12,662 nucleotides of DNA from Candidatus Levybacteria bacterium RIFCSPLOWO2_01_FULL_39_10 (GTDB lineage Bacteria > Patescibacteriota > Microgenomatia > Levybacterales > UBA12049). How positions within the stretch are numbered: position 1 is the first letter of the stretch; each line of letters starts with the position of its first letter. The position numbers and the translations under genes were made by a program. The notes under the pieces were generated by a model. The model ran no database searches. It had not been told where the DNA came from and saw nothing but the letters and a program-made list of their open reading frames with translations. Positions 6,606 to 12,662 of this stretch are shown here, piece after piece. The DNA lies in contig MFOV01000003.1 of NCBI GenBank assembly GCA_001782515.1, forward strand, positions 18,324 through 30,985, given 5' to 3'.

Positions 6606-7942
6606 CTCATCCTATTGTAGTAGAGTCTGTCGTTTATGCTTCACAACTTCAGGAAACATATTTTATGTTTTTTGGATTGCTGGGATTATTATTTATTAAA
6701 AGTGGTCTTACCGATAAAAAGGTTTTTATTATTCTTCCCACTCTTCAACTTTTTTCGCTTATTTCTAAAGAAACAGCATTGTTATTTATATTTATTCAGG
6801 CAGTCTATACATCTTTATTTCAAAGAAAATATTTTGTTAAACAACTACTAATATCCATGGTTGTGGCTCTTATTTATTTTGGATGGAGATATTTAAACTT
6901 TGGGTCTATCACCACACACAAGTTTTTAGTAGTTGTCCCCAATAGTCCCGTAGCTTCTTCTTTTGAAGAGCGACTTATTAATGTCCCTTCTGTAATATTT
7001 TTTTACATAAAAACATTTTTATTCCCTAAAGACCTTGCTGTTTCCCAATTATGGTGGAATAAAACAATTGAGCTTAATAATTTTTATATTCCACTTATTA
7101 TTTGTTTTCTAGCTTTATCTATATTGGTTTCCATAGGCGTATATATCTACAAAATAAGGCCAAAAGATTTTAAGCTGTATCTCTTATTCTGTTTGTGGAT
7201 TCTTTCAGGGATTGGATTGCATAGTCAAATTATTCCTCTTGACTGGACAGTGGCTGAACGTTGGTTTTATTTCACAATAATAGGTTTTTTAGGATTAACA
7301 GGTGTGGTATTAAAAGGAATTGAGGTTAGAAAAGAAAATTATAAAATTTTAATATATTCAGTAGGAATTGCTATTATCGTAATCTTATCGACTAGAACAA
7401 TCATTAGAAATGCTAATTGGCATGATCAATTAACATTAACAGATCACGATATAAAAATATCAAAAAATAGCGGCGACCTTGAATTAAATTATGGAATTGC
7501 GCTCATGGAAGCTGGAAATTATAGCGATGCAATAATCCATCTTACAAGAGCCTCACAGCTAATTCCGACCGGATATACAATTTGGCATAGTCTTGGAGCA
7601 ACTTATGCTAATGCAAAAAATTATGATGCTGCAATTAATAATTTTAATAAAGCAATAGAGATAAATCCTAATTATCTCCAGCCTTATGCTGATATTTCTC
7701 GCGTTTATTTACTTGATTTGAAAGCATTAGAAGCCAAGCAGTATCTGGAGAACAAAGCGCTCAAAAAATGGCCAGACGAAGAATACTTATGGAGACTTCT
7801 TGGAATTGCTAATTTAATTCTAAAAGAAAATGAAAGTGCACTTAGGGCATTTGAAAAAGCGTATTTTATTTCGCCCAATGAACAGAATACGTATTATTAT
7901 TTTCAGTTAAAAGACGGTAAGGAAGTCCAGATTCGGATGTAA
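6602..7942 (+). CDS. TMTC-like membrane glycosyltransferase, C-terminal part with TPRs (frameshifted)
   Basis: This is the rest of the gene starting at 6219. From 6602 the frame reads L-T-H-P-I-V-V-E-S-V-V-Y, matching HPVNVESVAY in the paralogue. It goes on through SKETALLFI, a DWTVAERWFYF motif and further membrane segments to a TPR tail of about 150 residues, with IWHSLGATYANAKNYDAAINN as the clearest unit. Joined, the protein would have 574 residues, about 44 more than its paralogue, mainly because of a longer TPR tail. If translated separately it would start at the ATG at 6665 and lack the catalytic acidic pair. The long intact frame suggests that it was under selection until very recently. 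It is AT-rich like its paralogue, lies between tail-repeat copies B and C, and runs against the direction of those repeats. Confidence 0.78.
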   Translation, partial: LTHPIVVESVVYASQLQETYFMFFGLLGLLFIKSGLTDKKVFIILPTLQLFSLISKETALLFIFIQAVYTSLFQRKYFVKQLLISMVVALIYFGWRYLNFGSITTHKFLVVVPNSPVASSFEERLINVPSVIFFYIKTFLFPKDLAVSQLWWNKTIELNNFYIPLIICFLALSILVSIGVYIYKIRPKDFKLYLLFCLWILSGIGLHSQIIPLDWTVAERWFYFTIIGFLGLTGVVLKGIEVRKENYKILIYSVGIAIIVILSTRTIIRNANWHDQLTLTDHDIKISKNSGDLELNYGIALMEAGNYSDAIIHLTRASQLIPTGYTIWHSLGATYANAKNYDAAINNFNKAIEINPNYLQPYADISRVYLLDLKALEAKQYLENKALKKWPDEEYLWRLLGIANLILKENESALRAFEKAYFISPNEQNTYYYFQLKDGKEVQIRM

Positions 7943-7989
7943 ATTATATTACACTTGAATTATACATTTTTAAGACATAAATAAATCTA

Positions 7990-8043
7990 TTTCTACTTTG
8001 ACTTTTTGAAAAATCGTCGGGGTTTTGAAGATTTTTCGCCGTT
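7990..8043 (-). repeat. Tail-repeat copy C (3' end of the intact YtxH-like gene)
   Basis: These bases are the last 16 codons and stop of the YtxH-like gene (NGEKSSKPRRFFKKSK), plus AAA. They hold the same core CAAAACCCCG (+ strand 8018-8027) as the other copies. The sequence is an imperfect palindrome: GAAAAATC and GATTTTTC flank the core with a 14-nt loop. This is the only copy attached to a full gene, so it is taken as the current insertion site. Confidence 0.85.
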
Positions 8044-8289
8044 TGCTGGGGGGTTTCCTGGTGTCTCATGATTTTCTTCCGAACTTTTGGGAGGTGTTTG
8101 ACTGGGCTCGGGCTCTAGGCCAGCACTTCTTTTCTCAAACTCATTTATAAGAGAGCTTAATTCCGTTGCGCCTTCCTCAGAAATTACTTTTAAAATTTTG
8201 TTGCCTTTTTTTGTTCCTAGAAGAAAAAATGCTGCTGCTCCGAAGACTGCGCCGACTAAAAATCCGTCTGAGAACCTGCCCCCTCCCAT
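7993..8289 (-). CDS. YtxH-like small membrane protein with basic tail
   Basis: The 98-residue protein has a Gly-rich start, one membrane segment (about 8-25, FLVGAVFGAAAFFLLG), then GTKKGNKILKVISEEG and a helical stretch, as in YtxH-type proteins. A Pro/Ser/Glu-rich linker (about 58-82) and a basic tail KPRRFFKKSK (89-98) follow. The molecular role of such proteins is poorly known. A strong Shine-Dalgarno, GGAGG, lies 7 nt before the ATG, inside the end of the upstream gene, whose TAA directly precedes this ATG. The two form an operon. The DNA of the tail is repeated twice to the left (copies B and A), so this gene's 3' end is the likely target of the island insertions, and its present last codons may have come from the latest insertion. 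Confidence 0.75.
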   Translation of the reverse strand: MGGGRFSDGFLVGAVFGAAAFFLLGTKKGNKILKVISEEGATELSSLINEFEKRSAGLEPEPSQTPPKSSEENHETPGNPPANGEKSSKPRRFFKKSK

Positions 8290-8562
8290 TTATTTATCCT
8301 CCTTGTCCTTCTCTTCTCCTTTATTAATTATCTTCATAAGAGATGATCCTGCCTTAAGTCCCATGATAAGTGCTGAGAGGCTTGAAAGCGGTCTTTTTAT
8401 GCTATCTGTAATTTCTTCGGTATTGTCCAGAACTTTATTTGTTTTTGTAACTGTTTTTCTGATATCGCGAAGAATAAAAAATACCTGAATACCCAAAACT
8501 ATTAGAAGAATTGTAAGAACAAGTATTATTATGTATAAAAGTATTTGAGCAGCTTCCGACAT
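8290..8562 (-). CDS. Small membrane protein, DUF948-like
   Basis: The 90-residue protein has one long N-terminal membrane segment (about 6-31, ILLYIIILVLTILLIVLGIQ), then a charged helix with spaced polar residues (DIRKTVTKTNKVLDNTEEIT), a second, weaker hydrophobic stretch (SLSALIMGL) and a very charged end (GEEKDKEDK). This is the layout of DUF948-type general stress or envelope proteins, which are often found beside YtxH-like genes; the family call is by pattern only. The ATG at 8562 lies 11 nt after a TATAAT box, leaving a very short leader without a Shine-Dalgarno. It is the first gene of the pair with the YtxH-like gene. Confidence 0.7.
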   Translation of the reverse strand: MSEAAQILLYIIILVLTILLIVLGIQVFFILRDIRKTVTKTNKVLDNTEEITDSIKRPLSSLSALIMGLKAGSSLMKIINKGEEKDKEDK

Positions 8563-8573
8563 ATTACTAATAA

Positions 8574-8600
8574 ATTATAACGTGAAAAATCCCATGTCAA
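8574..8600 (-). promoter_or_regulatory. Promoter of the DUF948-like/YtxH-like pair
   Basis: On the - strand a perfect TTGACA (8600-8595) and a perfect TATAAT (8579-8574) are 15 nt apart, which is shorter than the usual 17. The -35 box starts 3 nt past the first stem-loop of the structured region. The short spacer may lower the activity or allow control. Confidence 0.6.
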
Positions 8601-8730
8601 GGAGGAAGATACTGAATAGTATCTTCCGACGAAGTCCCGTATAAACGCCCCTTCGACGCGAGGATGCCACAGTGGGATACCCCACGTGGTTTCCCATAAA
8701 CCTCGGAAGAAGGTAAGTTTTATATGGGAT
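8589..8730. ncRNA. Candidate structured RNA or hairpin cluster
   Basis: Between the rodZ-like gene and the promoter of the next pair there is a GC-richer stretch packed with stem-loops. Stem 1: 8604-8613 with 8618-8627, a perfect 10 bp with a 4-nt loop. Stem 2: CGAAG 8630-8634 with CTTCG 8651-8655, plus an inner CGT/ACG. Stem 3: CGAGG 8659-8663 with CCTCG 8701-8705, enclosing CCAC-A-GTGGG 8667-8676 with CCCAC-GTGG 8681-8689. The outer arms ATCCCAT 8589-8595 and ATGGGAT 8724-8730 also pair. A similar sequence occurs twice, CCCGTATAAACG and CCCATAAACC. No protein frame of note is present. I match it to no known RNA class and cannot set the strand. It could also be a 3' UTR/terminator complex of the ftsK-rodZ operon or a palindromic mobile repeat. 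Confidence 0.4.
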
Positions 8731-9371
8731 CAATAGTTAGGTTTGACAAAAATTTTACGCGTGACCTCTGTCACTCTTCCGAATCTGTTTTCAGACCTTA
8801 CGGTTATAACTGTCTTTCCTGGAAAAACGGTTATTTCTTTTGAAAAACTTCCGTCTTTTGAAAGCGCAACTCCCTGATCATTTATAAGAAGCGTTGCATC
8901 CGGTGAGGTCTGTCCTTCAACCGTGACATTAAGAGAAGTTATTGTTTGTCCTTCCTTAGGGCTCTCAATTTCAAGATTCGGATTAAATACCGCAGATCTA
9001 TACTGATAAGAAATAAAACCGATCACAAAAAGAAGTGCAATAAGTGCCAGAAGTATGCTTCTTCCAAGTCTAAATTTTACAGCTGAAACGTTTTTTGTGC
9101 CGGAAAGTCCTTCGGGCAAAACTTCATAGCTTTTCCGAACATCAAATTCCCGTCTCAGAAGCGCTAGGTTTTTTTCAACCGGAAGACCCAAGTATTTTGA
9201 GTAATTTTTTACAAATCCATTGGCATAGGCAGGGGAAGGAAGCAAATCATATTCCCCTTTTTCAATAGACATGAGAAAATCCACTTTGATTTTGGTTGCT
9301 TTGGCTACCTCATCAAGGGTCAGATTTTGATTCTTCCTTTCCTCACGAAGTATTTCACCGACTTTTACCAT
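8730..9371 (-). CDS. RodZ-like HTH membrane protein
   Basis: RodZ-type proteins link the cytoskeleton and the cell-wall machinery in rods, using a cytoplasmic HTH domain, one membrane pass and an outer beta domain. The 213 residues here show that order: HTH_25-type domain (about 4-75, VGEILREERKNQNLTLDEVAKATKIKV, with the family's SIEKGEYDLLPSPAYANGFVKNYSKYLGL stretch split over 35-63), a membrane segment (about 105-122), then an outer beta-sandwich domain (132-210, SPKEGQTITSLNVTVEGQ) of a kind often annotated as glucodextranase-like. This last domain differs from the C-terminal domain of E. coli RodZ. The ATG at 9371 directly follows the ftsK stop, with GAGGAG 9 nt upstream inside ftsK, so the two genes form an operon. 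Role in shape or division is inferred. Confidence 0.8.
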   Translation of the reverse strand: MVKVGEILREERKNQNLTLDEVAKATKIKVDFLMSIEKGEYDLLPSPAYANGFVKNYSKYLGLPVEKNLALLRREFDVRKSYEVLPEGLSGTKNVSAVKFRLGRSILLALIALLFVIGFISYQYRSAVFNPNLEIESPKEGQTITSLNVTVEGQTSPDATLLINDQGVALSKDGSFSKEITVFPGKTVITVRSENRFGRVTEVTRKIFVKPNY

Positions 9372-11465
9372 TTAAGAAGTCTCCTCTGATTGAAGATCAC
9401 TCATAATTTGAGACGGATCTTTTACCAGTACATCCCGCGGCTTGCTTCCTTCAGCCCTTCCAACTATCCCTGCTTCTTCAAGCTGATCCAAAATTCTGGC
9501 AGCTCGCGAATATCCAATCGAAAGCCTTCTTTGTAAAAGTGATGCCGACGCTTTATCATATTCCATTATCACCTCAACCGCACGCATAAACTCTGGATCC
9601 CGTCCTCCTTCACCTGAAGTTCCAATGCTTGCTCTTTTAGTAGTGTATGGTGTTGTCACAATCTCCTCGGTGTACTCAACAGCAGGTGATTTTTCCTTAA
9701 GATAATCAACGAGTTTTTTAACTTCTTTGTCCGATACAAAAGCGCCCTGAATCCTTGAAGGTTTTGCCTGATCCGGCGGAATATAAAGCATGTCTCCCCT
9801 ACCTAAGAGTTTTTCAGCTCCCGGCATATCAATAATTACGCGGGAGTCAATCATGGAGGACACATTGAATGCAATACGGCACGGTATGTTTGCCTTAATA
9901 AGACCCGTTATAACATCGACTGACGGGCGCTGAGTAGATACCACAAGATGAATTCCTGTTGCCCGCGCCATTTGTGCCAAGCGTACAATAGTATCTTCAA
10001 CTTCAACCGGCGCAAACGCCATAAGATCTGCAAGCTCATCAATAAATATAACAATGTAAGGAAGCGCCTGAAATCCTGCAAGCTCGTTGTATCCGTCAAT
10101 ATTTCGAACACCGCGCTCTGCAAAAGTCTTATAGCGCCGGTCCATCTCGTTCGTTGCCCATTTAAGAGCAGAGAGGATTTTTTCAATATCAACTATAACC
10201 GGTGTCATAAGATGGGGAATTCCATTGTAACCTGTGAGTTCTACTCTTTTGGGATCAATAAGAATAAGTTTTAGCTCTTCGGGCGATGCCCTGAAAAGAA
10301 GAGATGAAATAAATGAATTTATAAGGACTGATTTACCCGAGCCTGTTGTTCCTGCAGCGAGAATATGAGGCATACGCCCGATATCGGCAATTATCGGATT
10401 GCCTGAAACATCAAGACCCATTGATACTGTTAGTTTGGATTTTGATTTTCGCATAATGTCGGATGAGAGCATTGTCCGAAGAGACACTACCTCCAAAGAC
10501 CTGTTTGGAATTTCAATGCCTACCAGATTTCTTCCCGGAATCGGCGCTTCAATTCTTATCTGTCCTGTTGGGGCTTGTGTATTTAAAGCAAGGTCGTTTG
10601 CCAAAGATGTTATTTTTGAAACTTTGGTGCCGAGTGCAATCTCGAGTGCATACTGGGTAACTGCAGGGCCAAGATTCACCTCAACCACTTTTGCGGTTAT
10701 CCCAAAGCTCTGGAGAGTTTTTTCAATCGTACTTGCAGTCCCATTAACATCTCCTCTGTCCGCCTTGTGTCCCTCGTCTTCTGACAGTAAATCAAGAGGC
10801 GGATATTCCCAGATAAGCCCTGAGGAAAGTTTGTTGCTGACAAGTTTTTCAGAAATCAGTGCGTCATCTTTTTTAATATTGTTTGATATAACAATAGGTC
10901 CTTTTCCTTCTCCTTTTACAATCATTGGCTTATTTGAGAGAAAATCCTTTTTTTTCTTAAAAAGTGATACGGGAATAAGTTTTTTAAGAATCTCATTTGT
11001 TGATCTGATTCCTTTTAAAATCTCATCAAGCGATGTGTCAAAAAGCACAATAAGACCAATTACTATTCCTGTAAGACTTACAAGAAGTGTACCAACAGGC
11101 CTTATAACATCTGAGATGTTTTGGAAAAGCGCTGCTCCCACATAACCTGATCTGAAAAGCATTACAACAGATACATAAACAAGCATAAATCCCACGGCAA
11201 CATTGGGCCTTGAAAGGCTGAATTTGAGCCTGAAGAATAAGAAACCGAAAAGAATAAATACAATAGGCAAAAAAAATGAAAAAGGGCCGAAATACCCTCT
11301 AATAAGACTGTTTATATATTCAAATGACGGACCGCTTGCAATAAACGAGAGAAATATAAAAACACTAAGAAGAATTGAACCGAATCCGAAGATGGTATAA
11401 ATTGTTTTTTTCTTAAGTTTTACTCTGAACTTTAGTCTTTTTCCATAGGACCCACGCTTTGCCAT
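9372..11465 (-). CDS. ftsK: DNA translocase FtsK/SpoIIIE
   Basis: FtsK pumps chromosomal DNA through the closing septum with a hexameric ATPase ring. The 697 residues show a basic start, four membrane segments (about 23-44, 61-80, 89-105, 123-143), a short linker, an alpha domain (about 245-335), the beta ATPase domain with Walker A GTTGSGKS (372-379), ILIDPKRVEL (401-410), Walker B IVIFIDELADL (471-481) and STQRPSVDVITGLIKANIP (510-528), and a C-terminal gamma winged-helix (about 622-682, ending in AGIVGRAEGSKPRDVLV) that reads polar DNA motifs. The linker is short compared with E. coli FtsK, closer to SpoIIIE length. The ATG at 11465 lies 8 nt after a good -10 box. It is the first gene of the operon with the RodZ-like gene. 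Confidence 0.95.
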   Translation of the reverse strand: MAKRGSYGKRLKFRVKLKKKTIYTIFGFGSILLSVFIFLSFIASGPSFEYINSLIRGYFGPFSFFLPIVFILFGFLFFRLKFSLSRPNVAVGFMLVYVSVVMLFRSGYVGAALFQNISDVIRPVGTLLVSLTGIVIGLIVLFDTSLDEILKGIRSTNEILKKLIPVSLFKKKKDFLSNKPMIVKGEGKGPIVISNNIKKDDALISEKLVSNKLSSGLIWEYPPLDLLSEDEGHKADRGDVNGTASTIEKTLQSFGITAKVVEVNLGPAVTQYALEIALGTKVSKITSLANDLALNTQAPTGQIRIEAPIPGRNLVGIEIPNRSLEVVSLRTMLSSDIMRKSKSKLTVSMGLDVSGNPIIADIGRMPHILAAGTTGSGKSVLINSFISSLLFRASPEELKLILIDPKRVELTGYNGIPHLMTPVIVDIEKILSALKWATNEMDRRYKTFAERGVRNIDGYNELAGFQALPYIVIFIDELADLMAFAPVEVEDTIVRLAQMARATGIHLVVSTQRPSVDVITGLIKANIPCRIAFNVSSMIDSRVIIDMPGAEKLLGRGDMLYIPPDQAKPSRIQGAFVSDKEVKKLVDYLKEKSPAVEYTEEIVTTPYTTKRASIGTSGEGGRDPEFMRAVEVIMEYDKASASLLQRRLSIGYSRAARILDQLEEAGIVGRAEGSKPRDVLVKDPSQIMSDLQSEETS

Positions 11466-11473
11466 ACTAGACT

Positions 11474-11502
11474 ATTATAGTAAGCCTTGTTACTTTATTC
11501 AA
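11474..11502 (-). promoter_or_regulatory. ftsK promoter
   Basis: On the - strand, TTGAAT (11502-11497), a 17-nt spacer and TATAAT (11479-11474) end 8 nt before the ftsK ATG, predicting a nearly leaderless mRNA. It faces the -10 box of the divergent glycosylase gene, only about 10 nt away. Confidence 0.7.
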
Positions 11503-11512
11503 ACCTGTGATA

Positions 11513-11518
11513 TATAAT
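11513..11518 (+). promoter_or_regulatory. -10 box of the DNA glycosylase gene
   Basis: A consensus TATAAT ends 9 nt before the TTG codon at 11528. A weak -35 candidate, TTACTT (11490-11495), lies 17 nt upstream. Because this box lies after the GTG at 11507, it argues against that GTG as the start. Confidence 0.55.
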
Positions 11519-11527
11519 TCATCCATC

Positions 11528-12124
11528 TTGACCAAAGCTCTAAATCATTTCAAAAAAAACGACCCCATTCTTTACAAAGTTGCGCTCATGGTAAATATAA
11601 CCGGACTTGTCAAACCTGAGGACCCGTTTATTGATTTGGTTGAAACAATAATAAATCAGCAGCTATCCGACAAAGCTGCTGCAACAATTTTTGGAAGATT
11701 TAAAAAATTATTTCCTGAAGAAAAAATAACTGCGGAAAAACTCTTAAAAATTCCCGATGAAAAAATAAGAGAAGCTGGAATTTCATACAGCAAAATAAAA
11801 TATATAAAAGGAATCGCGCAACAAATTAAAAATAAAAAATTAAATCTCAAAAATCTCGAAAACTTAAGCGACGAGGATGTTATAAACGAACTGGTGAAAC
11901 TTAAGGGGATTGGCGCATGGACAGCTGAAATGTATCTTATGTTCACCCTTGCGCGTCCTGATGTTTTCTCAGCCGGAGACTTGGGACTTCAAAATGCAAT
12001 TGTGAAACTTTACAAAATTAAACAAAAGCCAACACGCGAGAGACTTTTGGAAATCTCGATCAAGTGGTCGCCTTATAGAACAACTGCTTCAAGAATCTTA
12101 TGGAGAAGTTTGGATTTAAAATAA
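11528..12124 (+). CDS. AlkA-type DNA-3-methyladenine glycosylase (HhH-GPD)
   Basis: This enzyme removes alkylated bases from DNA, leaving an abasic site for base excision repair. From the TTG at 11528 it has 198 residues. It shows the HhH-GPD helical fold: DLVETIINQQLSDKAA near the start (36-51), the helix-hairpin-helix LKGIGAWTAEM (125-135), then RPDVFSAGDLGLQ with the expected catalytic Asp151 of the D-L-G motif. It lacks the N-terminal TBP-like domain of E. coli AlkA, like many short family members. The open frame reaches a GTG at 11507, but the TATAAT at 11513-11518 lies between the two candidates, so the TTG start and a near-leaderless mRNA fit better. It is divergent from ftsK, and its stop is one base from the stop of the convergent SDR gene. 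Confidence 0.87.
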   Translation: MTKALNHFKKNDPILYKVALMVNITGLVKPEDPFIDLVETIINQQLSDKAAATIFGRFKKLFPEEKITAEKLLKIPDEKIREAGISYSKIKYIKGIAQQIKNKKLNLKNLENLSDEDVINELVKLKGIGAWTAEMYLMFTLARPDVFSAGDLGLQNAIVKLYKIKQKPTRERLLEISIKWSPYRTTASRILWRSLDLK

Positions 12125-12125
12125 T

Positions 12126-12662
12126 TTAGCGGAGTATTTCGTAAAGATTTAAATCTCCGTCTTTAAGAGGAATCTCTCCTTTTAAAGCTTTTATTATGTA
12201 ATCCGCGACTATACTTGGCTCAACTCCATTGCCATAACTCCACATCTGCGTTTTAACAGCTCCCGGAGAAACAGAAAAAATTTTAAGATCCGGATAGTCA
12301 AGGCTCAAACTTTGTGTAAACCCGATTACACCGAATTTACTTGCGGTGTAAACACTTCTTCCAACAAACGGATGATGGCCTGCTCTACTTGCAATATTTA
12401 TTATTCCCTCTTTTATAATCGGCAAAAATGCTGAGGTTGTTTTAATTACTCCTTCAAGATTAGTCCGCAGCTGATTTTCAATTTCCTCAAAAGTTTCATG
12501 CTCAAATTTTTCCCATGAAATAACTCCTGCATTATTTATGAGAAAATCAACATGTCCGAATTTTTCTTCAACCTGCTTTGCCGTTTCGCGAATCTTCTCG
12601 TTATCTTTTACATTAAGAGAAACTATAAAAGCGTCAGGCGAACCAAGCTCTTTGCATTTTTG
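12126..12662 (-). CDS. Short-chain dehydrogenase/reductase, 5' end cut
   Basis: SDR enzymes oxidise or reduce alcohol/keto groups with NAD(P). The frame is open from the window's right edge, so the 178 visible residues lack the N-terminal GxxxGxG nucleotide-binding loop; the Met at 12425 is internal. Seen in order: DAFIVSLNVKD (the acidic residue near the adenine pocket), VDFLINNAGVI (the NNAG motif), an Asn in the RTNLEGV helix, IINIASRAG with the catalytic Ser, YTASK with the catalytic Tyr and Lys, and SVSPGAVKTQM after it. All four members of the Asn-Ser-Tyr-Lys set are present, so the enzyme should be active. Substrate cannot be told. It runs toward the glycosylase gene with one base between the stops. 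Confidence 0.88.
   Translation of the reverse strand, partial: QKCKELGSPDAFIVSLNVKDNEKIRETAKQVEEKFGHVDFLINNAGVISWEKFEHETFEEIENQLRTNLEGVIKTTSAFLPIIKEGIINIASRAGHHPFVGRSVYTASKFGVIGFTQSLSLDYPDLKIFSVSPGAVKTQMWSYGNGVEPSIVADYIIKALKGEIPLKDGDLNLYEILR

Larger units (their letters stand above)
4358..8043. mobile_element. Candidate serial-insertion island bounded by gene-tail repeats
   Basis: Three same-direction copies of the 3' end of a protein gene (A 4358-4408, B 6111-6155, C 7993-8043) enclose two segments of about 1.7 and 1.9 kb, each carrying one TMTC-like gene. This is the layout expected when integrating DNA targets the 3' end of a coding gene and brings its own copy of that end, keeping the host gene whole. 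Only copy C is joined to a full gene. No integrase, transposase or terminal inverted repeat is visible, so the enzyme would have to act from elsewhere or be lost. The boundaries given are the outer repeat edges. Mobility is inferred; the repeats are seen directly. Confidence 0.45.

Noticed and set aside
4358..8043. The three repeats as a CRISPR array or integron attC sites
   Set aside because: Spacing is 1.7-1.9 kb with full genes between, there are no cas genes, and the repeats read as a protein tail with silent changes. No integron integrase or conserved attC core triplets are seen, though an integron-like logic cannot be fully excluded.
8604..8705. A tRNA gene in the stem-loop cluster
   Set aside because: There are several stems but no acceptor pairing of seven bases with the right spacing, no T-loop GTTCRA sequence and no anticodon arm in the right place.
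10399..11145. Long + strand open frame inside ftsK
   Set aside because: It is the complement of a firmly identified ftsK coding region and has no family features; the same holds for the other open frames lying inside identified genes.
11507..11527. GTG start at 11507 for the DNA glycosylase
   Set aside because: The likely -10 box TATAAT (11513-11518) lies after it, and the seven extra residues match no usual family start.

Overview
The window looks like a chromosomal piece of a Patescibacteria (CPR) bacterium, most likely of the Microgenomates group. This is inferred from gene content and style. The genes are short and tightly packed, with ATGA and TAATG junctions. Several genes seem to be leaderless. 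Other signs are an AMP-phosphorylase-like DeoA-family enzyme, a baseplate-J-like surface protein next to a sortase, a RodZ-like HTH protein behind FtsK, and TMTC-like membrane proteins with TPR tails. Both window ends cut through genes.

Left region (1-3735, + strand): one compact run of genes. It holds the end of a large surface protein, a sortase, an unlisted 45-residue basic hydrophobic peptide, a thymidine/AMP phosphorylase family enzyme without the N-terminal domain of archaeal AMP phosphorylases, and the endolytic transglycosylase MltG. Genes overlap or touch, except for 32 nt after the sortase, where a perfect 12-bp stem-loop spans the sortase stop codon.

Middle region (3748-8289): an accessory island and the most interesting part. 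A small YtxH-like membrane protein (7993-8289, - strand) ends in a basic tail, NGEKSSKPRRFFKKSK. The DNA for this tail and its stop codon occurs two more times, in the same orientation, at 6111-6155 and 4358-4408, without the rest of the gene. The copies differ mostly by synonymous changes. They are also mosaic: A and B share one half, B and C share the other, and all three share a 10-nt core. Between the copies lie two paralogous TMTC-like glycosyltransferase/TPR genes in opposite orientations, one of them frameshifted. Beyond the last copy is a gene of unknown function. I read this as serial site-specific insertion of single-gene segments into the 3' end of a protein gene. Each insertion would have rebuilt the reading frame and pushed the older tail outward. 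No recombinase is visible.

Right region (8290-12662): a small DUF948-like membrane protein lies upstream of the YtxH-like gene and probably forms an operon with it. Then come a compact set of stem-loops (8589-8730), a RodZ-like protein, and FtsK. The ftsK promoter is divergent from that of an AlkA-type 3-methyladenine DNA glycosylase. A short-chain dehydrogenase/reductase, cut by the window edge, runs convergent to the glycosylase.

Together the fixed genes serve cell envelope and division work (sortase, MltG, RodZ-like, FtsK), DNA repair and nucleoside salvage. The island adds variable membrane glycosylation-type cargo at one spot between mltG and the YtxH-like gene.
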